A stretch of 64,000 nt of DNA. It comes from Odontesthes bonariensis. Taxonomy: Eukaryota > Chordata > Actinopteri > Atheriniformes > Atherinopsidae. Position 1 is the stretch's first letter. Every line of letters starts with the position of its first letter. Under the pieces are notes generated by a model, which ran no database searches, had not been told where the DNA came from, and saw only the letters and a program-made list of their open reading frames with translations. Where the stretch lies: assembly GCF_027942865.1 (NCBI RefSeq), contig NC_134527.1, positions 1,686,748 to 1,750,747 on the forward strand, written 5' to 3'. Positions 30,901-39,100 of the stretch are shown here, one piece after another. The translations under genes were made by a program, and so were the position numbers.

Positions 30901-31541
30901 GCTACGACTGCTAATGCTAAAGCTAACCCGTCCCGCCGCTGAGATTGAGTACGGTCACGTGACCAGACTGCACGGCTGCGTCTGATTGGTGGAACACAGT
31001 CAGGTGGTAGAGCCTTTGGCGGAAGTCTCTCTCTCTGTCAGAATAAAACATTAAAATGAGGCGTACGCGGGGGGATAAAAATAATGAGGCGTAGAATACC
31101 AAAGAGGTAAGAAGAAAAGTAACCAGCTCATTGTAGCCTAATGTAGCGGAGTAAGAGGACAGTTTCTGCTGCACACATCTACTCAAGGAAAAGGAAAAAG
31201 TATAGAGATTTAAAACTACTCCTAGAAGTATAATGTTTTCAAAGTAAAATTTATCTCGTTACTACCCACCTCTGGTCATAAATGTAAAATAAAAGATGGT
31301 AAAACAGTTCTGTTTCCTTCTCAAGGTTCCATCCAAGACCGACTGCGTCATGTGCTTCGGTCCGGTTGTACCCGACGGGTACGGCGTGTGCTACAACCCT
31401 ATGAACGACCACATAAACTTTGCCATGTCGTCCTTTAACACCTGTGAGGAGACCGACGCAGGACGCCTGGCGCAGGCGGTGGAGGGCGCGCTGATGGATA
31501 TGAGGGCGGCGCTGGAACGAGCTCCCCGAGCAAAGCTGTGA
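17178..31541 (+). CDS. crat: Carnitine O-acetyltransferase, complete, 14 coding exons
   Basis: CRAT reversibly transfers acetyl groups between CoA and carnitine in mitochondria and peroxisomes, buffering acetyl-CoA. Exons: 17178-17204, 19080-19370, 19624-19742, 20790-20843, 21035-21200, 22551-22725, 23946-24124, 25059-25159, 27165-27284, 27361-27483, 27580-27715, 28812-28874, 29406-29543, 31326-31541. Borders are AG/GT and phases agree, giving 1908 nt = 635 aa plus TGA (human 626 aa). Seen: LPVPPLQQ near the N-terminus, [11 protein letters not shown], catalytic His352 in [31 protein letters not shown], the STS motif at residues 561-563, and C-terminal AKL, a type 1 peroxisomal signal. The N-terminal MWGICSRTV parallels the human start and fits a mitochondrial leader. 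The ATG at 17178 has A at -3; an in-frame upstream ATG at 17010 could add 56 residues. Introns are packed with transposons, including a three-level nest in intron 8. Confidence 0.97.
17610..17685. repeat. Poly(A) followed by (TA)n
   Basis: An uninterrupted A run of about 30 leads into about 30 bp of TA dinucleotides in crat intron 1. Confidence 0.95.
18157..18782 (+). mobile_element. piggyBac-type MITE, copy 1 (CCCTCCTGTTGTC family)
   Basis: Flanked by TTAA at 18153-18156 and 18783-18786. Ends are CCCTCCTGTTGTCTTGCGGG and CCTCACAAAGGG. TTAA duplication with a CCC...GGG end is characteristic of piggyBac elements. Several GGGTCATTTTTGACCCGT inverted repeats lie inside. It is close to the copy at 38436-39072 in the receptor gene. 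It lies in crat intron 1. Confidence 0.85.
18940..19058 (+). mobile_element. LINE 3' tail abutting crat exon 2
   Basis: The LINE 3' end (TTGTTTACATATCTTTTATA ... AATTGGGATGAATAAAGTA) ends in (CTAT)n at 19041-19058. The exon 2 acceptor AG is at 19078-19079, only about 20 bp later. Confidence 0.8.
19950..20022 (+). mobile_element. TTAA MITE (AGGGACAG family), left-end fragment
   Basis: TTAA (19946-19949) then AGGGACAGTTCGCCTCTTCT, matching the left end of the 58738 copy for about 70 bp before diverging. In crat intron 3. Confidence 0.75.
20280..20385. mobile_element. hAT-like terminus (GGCCGCATGTGGCCC motif)
   Basis: GGGCCGCATGTGGCCCGCGG and GAACAGCCCTGG resemble the end of a widespread hAT family. 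Only one end was recognised. Confidence 0.4.
20600..20776 (+). mobile_element. LINE 3' tail abutting crat exon 4
   Basis: Same LINE end as at 18940, ending in CTATCTATAT at about 20776. The exon 4 acceptor is at 20788-20789, so the LINE's (CTAT)n now forms part of the polypyrimidine tract. Confidence 0.8.
21220..22453 (+). mobile_element. TTAA-flanked MITE (GGGACATTTTTGTCCC family), copy 1
   Basis: TTAA at 21216-21219 and 22454-22457. Ends are CCCCTCATACCTGAT and ATCAGGGATTAGG. It is built of inverted and direct repeats of a module containing GGGACATTTTTGTCCCCTTT and TTTCCACTT-CAGTTCTGATC, some duplicated. It fills crat intron 5. Related to 32526-33452. Confidence 0.75.
22859..22992 (+). mobile_element. 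MITE GGCTGTGTTCGAAACC family, one-ended fragment
   Basis: Begins GGCTGTGTTCGAAACCGCAT and follows the family to GGGTATGCAT, then stops. Crat intron 6. Confidence 0.75.
22993..23945. other. crat intron 6, unassigned
   Basis: Contains transposon-like pieces (for example GGAAGTTTTCCGCCCCATTG near 23130 and a GC-rich part at 23280-23560) but no delimited element and no exon. Confidence 0.35.
24125..25058. other. crat intron 7, no feature beyond splice signals
   Basis: Mixed sequence ending in a long T tract (25031-25055), the polypyrimidine tract of the exon 8 acceptor. Confidence 0.4.
25418..26670. mobile_element. GGCTGTGTTCGAAACC-family MITE inserted in hAT copy C
   Basis: Begins GCTGTGTTCAAAACC and ends GGTTTCGAACAC. 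It is flanked by AAACATGG at 25410-25417 and 26671-26678, an exact 8-bp target duplication that implies hAT-type mobilisation for this family. It is itself split by the TTAA element at 25561-26177. Confidence 0.9.
25561..26177. mobile_element. TTAA-flanked MITE with about 200-bp inverted repeats (third nesting level)
   Basis: TTAA at 25557-25560 and 26178-26181. Ends AGGGGAATTCCTGTATTTTC and its reverse complement. The inverted repeats run about 200 bp each (25561-25765 against 25975-26177), with a roughly 200-bp unique centre. The sister copy at 28150 has the uninterrupted TTTCTCTTAAGCTC, proving the empty site. Confidence 0.9.
26675..26980 (+). CDS. BED zinc-finger ORF, 101 aa, hAT copy C
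   Basis: Same protein as at 7795 with two changes seen (L7I and V14F). Zinc ligands C29, C32, H48, H53 are intact. Its ATG lies inside the right-hand copy of the AAACATGG target duplication, so the frame survived the insertion directly in front of it. Confidence 0.55.
   Translation: MEKGTEILLGHFHFKVLPDGGVDRTKVICKHCQVELSSQRSSSSLKYHLKAKHTTDSSKSFKETDSGARLLHKNYRKMLMLKVCLHNKCYGTFIHMAAHLK
27798..28636. mobile_element. GGCTGTGTTCGAAACC-family MITE with expanded array, crat intron 11
   Basis: Ends GCTGTGTTCCAAACCGCATA and its complement at 28636. The left side is expanded into a (GCATACTGCATACTACATAC) array at 27815-28060. The core matches 1071-1620 and includes the undisturbed AAAGTAGTCG and TTTCTCTTAAGCTC sites used above as empty-site references. 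Confidence 0.88.
29585..31274 (-). mobile_element. CAGAGGTG hAT element, inverted copy with T-rich array, crat intron 13
   Basis: Left CAGAGGTAGAGCAGCC and right CCCACCTCTG are the two ends of the 3521-4957 element in reverse. The 30460-31270 part matches 3990-4830 closely on the other strand. A T/G/C-rich tandem array at 29757-30225 expands the 3' side. No target duplication was recognised. Confidence 0.85.
29757..30225 (+). repeat. A-poor tandem array (TTTTTTGTCTGTTTTTGTGC)
   Basis: About 470 bp of units near 20 bp built from GCTTTTTTGTCTGTTTTTGT with very few A residues on the plus strand. It is open in all plus frames as Phe/Cys/Leu/Val-rich peptides and on the minus strand as Lys-rich peptide; none is called as a gene. 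Confidence 0.9.
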
Positions 31542-31738
31542 TTCCCGCCTGCAGAGAGGCAGCGGAGGCAGCAGGAACTTTGTGTTTAGAGTCCCAAACG
31601 GACGGATATCCGCCTTAGAGACGTTTCTGCTTCACTGAAAAAAGGAAAACGGCTGATTCCAGAGCAGTTAGTCAATTTATTGAAAAGGAATCTGCAGTTC
31701 CATTTGGACTGTTGCTCAGACACCATTTTAAATCAATC

Positions 31739-31744
31739 AATAAA
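31739..31744 (+). terminator. crat polyadenylation signal AATAAA
   Basis: AATAAA lies about 200 bp after the crat stop codon, on the correct strand and at a normal 3' UTR distance. No other canonical signal occurs between the stop and this site. Confidence 0.7.
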
Positions 31745-32521
31745 GAATCCGGTTCATACCGGTGTGCCTTAGACCTGTGAAAGATGAGGTCAAAGGTCAA
31801 AGCAAAGCTGCAGGACCGTGTGGCCTTTGGCTTGATTTCAGTCAAAAGTTATTAATAAAAAAAAAAGAGATAAGTGGTGATATAAGTCACCGTCTTATCT
31901 GCGGCAACACATTCAACATGGCTGCCCCCACCTGTAGGATTGGGTGTAAAGTAAGGGAATATTATCTGAGCTGAAAGCTTTAGGTCTCTGCAGAGACCCC
32001 TGAGACACGGACCCCGTCATTGGGCCGTAAATCAGGCTTCTGCACATTTCATTTCATCTCATTTCTGCACCAGGAAAATCCACAAAGCAAACCGATCGGC
32101 CTCGATGTTAAAGAGTGAAACCGCAAAGAAATCGATCAACTTTCTGGATGTTTACAAGCGTTTTTATTCTAGATGTTTTTTTAAATGTTTGACCCTTAAA
32201 CCAGGAGAACGGATCACACTGGAGTGATGCAGGCATTCATTAAGATGTTAATAATGAGGTTTATTTGGGCATTTGTACAGCAACAATGGGCCAACGTTTC
32301 CCTGTCAGAGGTCCAGCTGCTGGCCTCCTCATTCCCCAGATGTTCCCAGGCTGCGCAGAAGGGTTCAATATCGCCCAGTTCCAGCTATTTTCAGGCACGT
32401 CGTCATCAAACTCAAGATAAAAAGTAAAAAGGCTTTTAAAGTTCTAAAATATTACAAATCATTGAATTCTGCTGCTGATGACATTAACTTTTGGGTTTAT
32501 ATTCAGTTCAAAGTATGTTCC
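31745..32521. other. Intergenic, no gene seen
   Basis: Follows the crat polyadenylation signal. Unique-looking sequence without recognised elements. Confidence 0.4.
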
Positions 32522-32525
32522 TTAA

Positions 32526-33452
32526 CCCTAATCCCTGATGGGGGACATTTTTCTCCACTTGGGGTGAACTTTCTCCTCTAATTTCACACTGTAGATAGTG
32601 ATACTTATCATATTTGGTCCAGTTGTGCATTTTTGACTATTTTTTCGAATTTCAAACACACATCATATACAATGCAATTTTTTATTGTGTAGAAAAAAAA
32701 ACTCCTTAATTTCTGAAAAGGGACATTTTTGTCCCCTTTTAAAACGACCTAAAAACATCATATATTAATATTTTTTTCCACTTTTGTTTTCATAAATCTT
32801 TTATTCCACTTCAGTTCTGATCATAACTACCAAGTTTTCAATTATTTAAAAAAATTGTAACCCTTTAGATGCTAATTTGAAATTTTTAGCCCAAATTTTA
32901 AGCCTTTAGGTGCCAGTATTTTCAAAGTATGGAATGCAAAGTGGAATTATTGAGCGGGGATAATTATGGTCCTGGATATGTCAATGATTAGCAACAAAAA
33001 TTGATTTTTAGGGATTTTAAATTTTTTTATTATGCCTAATTTAAAAAAAAAAAAACTCCTTACTTTCTGAAAAGGGACATTTTTGTCCCCTTCTAAAATG
33101 ATCCCCAAAATACCATATGTTAATATTTTTTTCCACTTTTTTTCATAAATCTTTTCTTCCACTTCAGTTCTGATCATAACTACAAAGTTTTCAATTATTT
33201 TCAAAAATTAACCCTTTAAATACCAGTGTATACGAGGTAAACACCAATTTCTGTTAAAAAAAACACACAAAAACTGCTGTATTTTCAATGTATGCAATGC
33301 AAAGTGAAATATTCTATGGGGGGTTATTAGGTCTGGGATATGTCATTGATGAGCTACAACATCAGTTTTTACAGCTTTTTAGTTTTTCTGCAACGGCAGA
33401 TTACAGAAATGTCAGAACTCCCATTCCTTTAGTTTTAAATCAGGTCTGAGGG
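32526..33452 (-). mobile_element. TTAA-flanked MITE (GGGACATTTTTGTCCC family), copy 2
   Basis: TTAA at 32522-32525 and 33453-33456; ends CCCTAATCCCTGATG and ATCAGGTCTGAGGG. It reads as the reverse of the crat intron 5 copy. Confidence 0.75.
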
Positions 33453-33891
33453 TTAAGTTGATATCAGAAGTCTTCACACCACCAACAATCGGACTTAAAT
33501 TTGGGTTGTTGGACTCACCGTGAAGTGCTCTATGCAATGGGCGTGCCCTGTCACTCCATGCATAATCAATGCTGCTGTTGCATTAAAAATGCAACAAATT
33601 TGAAGTGTTTTGTGTTGGCTGAGCCAGTTTGTCTTTGTTAACATTCAGACGGTTTAATGGAAGAGATTATGGAAATAAAGCTGATTTTACTGCCTTAAAG
33701 TTGTACCGTAACAATAAGATTGTTGTGAGTTTTTTGACATTTCCTCCTGAAATAAATGCTAATATTTCAAATCACTTTTCACCTTTTTATAATTTTTTTC
33801 ATTTTATAGATACACAAAGTATAAAAATCACGTGTGAACAAAATCATTGTTTGTTATCAACTGGTGATTCTGAAATGATGCATGGTTGTTT

Positions 33892-34446
33892 GGCTGTGTT
33901 CCAAACCGCATACTTCTCCTACTACTCATACTAACTTTCTGAGTTAGTATGCGAGTTTGAGTAAGCGAGAAGTTCCCGGATGCATACTAGATTCTCTGAA
34001 ATGTTGGGTATGCATCATGAGGTTACTACTCATACTCAAACTACCCAAGATGCAACGTAACGTGACGTCGCTGATCGTCATTTCCTGTCAAAACGGCAGT
34101 TTTAAGCTAGCTACAACGAGGGTAGGTTCACTTCCTGTTTTCAAAACAAAAGCACCAATTGTATGGTAATAGCTTTCCCTATGATAAAAGGCAACGGGTA
34201 TTTTATTTTGTGAAAATAACCGGAAGTGCATTGCTCACTGCGGCTAGCTTTAGCAGCGCCGAATTGTAAACAGCCGGTATTTTGTCAGGTTTTCAACACG
34301 TTGGGGATCTAAACGACTACTTTCTCACCTGAAAATGTTTCAAATGTTGCTAAAGTTTACAGAGTTTAGAGCTTTCGGCTCGGGCAGGAGGGAAATGCAT
34401 TGTGGGTAAACGCTCTGCATACTGTCTAATCGATGAGTATGCAGTA
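33892..34446 (-). mobile_element. GGCTGTGTTCGAAACC-family MITE, right end lost
   Basis: Starts GGCTGTGTTCCAAACCGCAT and follows the family core in reverse orientation to GATGAGTATGCAGTA, where it stops without the terminal GAACACAGCC. No expanded array is present. Confidence 0.8.
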
Positions 34447-35475
34447 TTTATTAGTATTTTTGAAGGAATTTTTTTTGTTTACTATAGACAGCTGATTTAC
34501 ACACCAAAAAAATGACCTCAAAGCTCTTTAGTTCGCTGGTCTTTTGCAGAATGGGACCCTAAGAACATAAAGAACATACTTCCTGCACCTACGTCCATCC
34601 TTGTTGATGATTAATGGAGGAAACCACAGATGTGATGTGTCAAATATATTCAAATAAGTCAAATATTGATGCTTTGATGCCAGAATCTTAAAATAATTGA
34701 CACACTTGGAAAGTCCAATGATTTGTTATCATTTCCCAGAGGTTGTTTCAACTTTTCAGCAGATTTAAGAACACGGTTCACATCTGCACCGCAGCTGAAT
34801 ATCGACTCTTTAGAAGCTCAATGCTGCATATTCACTGGCTGCCTCAGAGTTCCTCAGACCTGAGAAAACATGATGTTCTGTGTGTGGCTGCAGAACGCAG
34901 ACCAACACGCCCACTCTGACACATGTTTATCTTTCACTTCCCCGTCTGACTCCCTCCTGCACACACACATGCACACACACATGCACACACATGCACACAC
35001 AGCCTAACTGGAACGGCCCACATCCGCTCTTTCCTAGGAATTTCAGACATCTGCCAAGTTTCTCAGTAAATGACGAAGGGAGGGCGGGAACTTTTTAAGA
35101 TGTTTATTTTGATTCAGCTGGTCCATGAAATGATATGTTTGGAGTTTAACCCCAAACTGCCTTAACTTCTCAGTATATTAAACTCCTGTTGAACTGAAAC
35201 GGTTAACATTTGTGTTCCCCGGACACCATAAATCTGTAGCGAGTGTGAGGCGTGAAGCTTTTAGAATGACATGAAGGGAATAAGTTCCTTTCAACACTTT
35301 TTCCTCAGAGAAACTGCAACATTAAAAGGTTCTTCTCAGGAAACCTTTCCATGCATATGAGCAGTTTCATGTCCTGTCAGCTCAGTGTTGGAGGACTACT
35401 GCATGAGCTGGATTTAGAAAATCACTGAATATATTGTATATGTAAATGTATTTTATTAATAATAATAATCCAATC
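34447..35475. other. Intergenic, CA/ATGC microsatellite
   Basis: No gene seen. (ACACATGC)n microsatellite at about 34961-35000. Confidence 0.5.
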
Positions 35476-35580
35476 CAGTTCTTCGTCAGATTAAGGTGTC
35501 TACATGCACTTAATAACTCAGTCTGATTGTCATTTAGCCAATAATCCGATCCTTTCAGAGCCATGTGACCCCACTGAGTG
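35476..35580 (-). repeat. Short dispersed repeat shared with 59787-59890
   Basis: CAGATTAAGGTGTCTACATG through AGCCAATAATCCGATCCTTT occurs here and inverted at 59787-59890. Probably one end of a DNA transposon; the other end was not delimited. Confidence 0.6.
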
Positions 35581-35957
35581 AAAGAAGCAGTAAAATGCAG
35601 TTTGGGAGCTGTTGTTAAAGTGTGAACATTCCCACGCAGTCGGTTATGAAATCTTGTTGCACTTTCCCTTGAACTGTTTCATCTCGGCACACCTGTGGCC
35701 TCAGTTTCCTCCGTGAAGCTGAGAAAACTCGGCTGCAGTCCGTGTTCATGCAAACTGTTGAGTGTTTCCCTGAGAGGAAACTTGTAACTCCTTTCCAAGC
35801 ATCTGAAAGCTCTAGCTGACTCACAGTTACCAGAATACAGCGGCTTCATTTCCACATGGATTTCATCATCAATAGATTTCCAAAGCATGTCTCATTGGCT
35901 GCGGTTTCAGGGAGTAATCCGACACCAGGAGCCTTTCAGCTCAGCTTTCACACCAAA

Positions 35958-36072
35958 ATGGATCTGTCAGGAGGAGCCAGTCGGTCCTGTTCATGTAAGT
36001 GTTTCACTTTACCTGGTAAAACCTCTCCAGGAGCGATTATAACCCAGTGAATTCAGTTTTATTTCTGCAGAG
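35958..36072 (+). promoter_or_regulatory. 5' UTR exon of the cytokine receptor with a uORF closed by splicing
   Basis: A likely noncoding exon ends at a strong donor (CAT/gtaagt, last base 35994); the next exon begins at 36071 after a polypyrimidine-CAG acceptor. An ATG at 35958 opens a 12-codon frame (MDLSGGASRSCS). Joining T at 35994 to AG at 36071-36072 makes its TAG stop, 38 nt before the main ATG at 36111. The exon's 5' boundary is not determined. This is inferred from splice signals only. Confidence 0.45.
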
Positions 36073-36110
36073 ATCACAGCTGCAGTTCCTGAATGACAGC
36101 GACAGTAAAA

Positions 36111-39100
36111 ATGATGACCTGGCTGTTGCTGCTGCCGCTGCTCTGGAGGAGTTCACATGGGGAAGAAAATGGTGAGTTACTCCCTGGATTCTTCATAACT
36201 CTGAATAATGTGTGTTAGTGTTTCCACACAACATGAACGCAGAACAAACATTACACCAGAGAAAGGTTCTGATCTCAGAGCTGTGAAGGTGAAACTGCTG
36301 TGTTTAAACCTGAAATGAAGGCTTTTAATAGAGCTTATTTTCTACTGGAAAAAAGATTTACCGTATGTTTCATTGTTAGTTATTTTATTTCCAGCAGAAC
36401 CGAAGCTCCGGAACTCTTTCAGAGGTTCGTGGAAGACTTTAGATTTGACAATCAGCCTTTTTTCTTCCCGGCACGTCGTCCTCTTTGGAATTATCCCAAA
36501 TACCAAAAAGCTTTCAGCATCGATAGACTTTGAGTTTATTCTTCTCTTTGAAGGATACTTTCCCTTCCCTTTGTTTCCAATTTATGTTTCTCATAGGGCT
36601 GGGCGAGTTAACTCGTTATTATCGCATTAACTTGTTAATTATTTAACGTTGATAAATATTTTATCGCGCATTAACGCAGGTTTTATTATTTATTTTATTT
36701 TGTAAAAGTCTGCTGCTGTCTGCTGTGGAACAGGAAAAGAAAGTAATCGGCGGATCCACCAAACATGGAGAAGGGTACGGAACTTTTACTCGGCCATTTT
36801 TATTTTGAAATATGAATGAAATTAGATTAAAATGTTTAATCTAATTAATCACATGATTTCCCTGATTAATCACGATTAATCGCATTTGTACGCAGAATCC
36901 AAAAATGAATCCAAAAGTAGTGTATAGCTTTTAGCATTTAGCTTTATTTTAAATGTGCTGCCATATGAATGAAAGTGCCATAACATTTGTTGTGCAAACA
37001 CACTTTTAACATCAGCATCTTTCTGTAGTTTTTATGTAGAAGCCTCGCTCCACTGTCTGTTTCCTTGAATGACTTGCTGCTATCAGTTGTGTGTTTTGCC
37101 TTTAAGTGATATTTTAGACTGGAACTACTACGCTGAGAAGACAATTCAACTTGGCTGTGTTTACAGATGACTTTGGTTCTGTCGACTCCGCCGTCTGGAA
37201 GAACTTTAAAATGAAAATGGCCGAGTAAAAGTTCCGTACCCTTCTCCATGTTTGGTGGATCCACCGATTACTTTCTTTTCCTGTTCCACAGCAGACAGCA
37301 ACAGAGTTTTACAAAATAAAAGCCTGTGAGCAGCATACTTTTACAAAATAAAAGCCTGTGAGCAACAGACTTTTACAGAATAAAAGCCTGTGAGCAACAG
37401 ACTTTTACAAAATAAAAGCCTGTGAGCTTCAGACTTTTACAAAATAAAAGCCTGTGAGCAACAGACTTTTACAAAATAAAAGCCTGTGAGCGACAGACTT
37501 TTACAATAATAAAATAAATAATAAAACCTGCGTTAATGCGCGATAAGATATTTATCAGCGTTAAAAAATTAACGAGTTAACTCGATAATAACGAGTTAAC
37601 TCGCGATAATAACGAGTTAACTCACAATAATAACGAGTTAAATCACGATAATAACGAGTTAACTCACGATAATAACGAGTTAACTCACGATAATAACGAG
37701 TTAACTCACGATAATAACGAGTTAACTCACAATAATAACGAGTTAAATCACGATAATAACGAGTTAACTCACGATAATAACGAGTTAACTCGCGATAATA
37801 ACGAGTTAAATCACGATAATAACGAGTTAACTCACAATAATAACGAGTTAAATCACGATAATAACGAGTTAACTCACGATAATAACGAGTTAACTCACGA
37901 TAATAACGAGTTAAATCACGATAATAACGAGTTAACTCACGATAATAAGGAGTTAATTCGCCCAGCTCCAGTTTTTTCCATTATTTTCATAGACAGATAG
38001 TCAGTACATCGGCTGTTGTTTAGTTTCAGGTGTTTTGGACTGCGGACCTCAGAATCTGGCTCTGAACAGCTCGGCTCAGAAGCTGCTGCTGACATGGGAA
38101 GATGACCCGTCATGCTCAGCTCTGCGTGACCCGCTCACCTATGAGCTGACGGTTCTCATAGCAGACCAGGAAGAACATCATGTGAGTTCACCGACAGCAA
38201 CAGACCAGCATGGCCGACTTTAATCACAACTTTCAGACGAATAAACTGAAATGTTTCAGGATGAAGTGACTGTGACACCCGAGCGGATCGGATCGACTCA
38301 CTCCTGGAGCTGGACCTCCCGTTTTCCCTTAGAGTGTGCTACTCATTCAGTCCGGCTGACTTCCAGATACAACAATCACACCCGCCCAAGGAGCCAGGAG
38401 AGGACGCTCTCTGGTGAGCATTCACCTCAGATTAACCCTCCTGTTGTCCTGCGGGTCCAAAGTGAGCCACCACCATGTTTAGCTGCAGAAAAAATACCTT
38501 AAACTATCTTTTTCCAACTTGAAATGTTCTGACTTTTCCTAAAGGGACCCCATCATTAGAAAAAGCCACACTTTATTTTTGTTCATGTTTCCATGTGGGC
38601 TGTACACCACTAGGGTACAAAGATTGTCTTATGGGTCATTTTTGACCCGTTAATTATAAAAACATTTAAACACCAGAAAAAAGTTCACTGTTTTTTCCCC
38701 TTTCAATATAATTTATTCAGAAGTAATTACTTCACATTTATATAACAGCAATAATAAATCTTTATTATGTAAAAGAAAACTGAGAAAACAAGAAAACTGT
38801 TGGTCCAGCTGACAGCTGGTTTGTGGTTTAAAAAAAAAAAGTGTAATCCTGAAAACTGCTGATTGTCTTTTTGTATTGTGTAACAAAAAATACATGATAA
38901 AAAATGTGTTGAATTGAGTTGAATAGATAAATAACAGGTGGTTTCATCATACAAAATAGATTTTGGATTTAAAATTCAATTAAGTTGCTTTATTTTGGGG
39001 CTTTGGTAGGGCGGCTCATTTCTGACCCGTAGGACAAAGGGAGTAAACACAATGTTAAGACCTCACAAAGGGTTAAATCCTATTTCTTTCAGTGTCACAC

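Larger units (their letters stand above)
36594..37970. mobile_element. Fold-back hAT element copy D in receptor intron 1
   Basis: Starts with the 5' end (TAGGGCTGGGCGAGTTAACT) in plus orientation to about 36807. It then switches at about 36815 to a near-complete copy in minus orientation (3' end first) that also ends with the 5' terminus (TTAATTCGCCCAGC). Both outer ends are therefore 5' ends. The minus copy holds the ORF (37264-36944), a 32-bp array (37303-37505) and a 21-bp array (37560-37966). Confidence 0.85.

Noticed and set aside
37560..37966. Regularly repeated 21-bp units that could suggest a CRISPR array
   Set aside because: Contiguous repeats with no unique spacers, derived from an hAT terminus, in a vertebrate genome.
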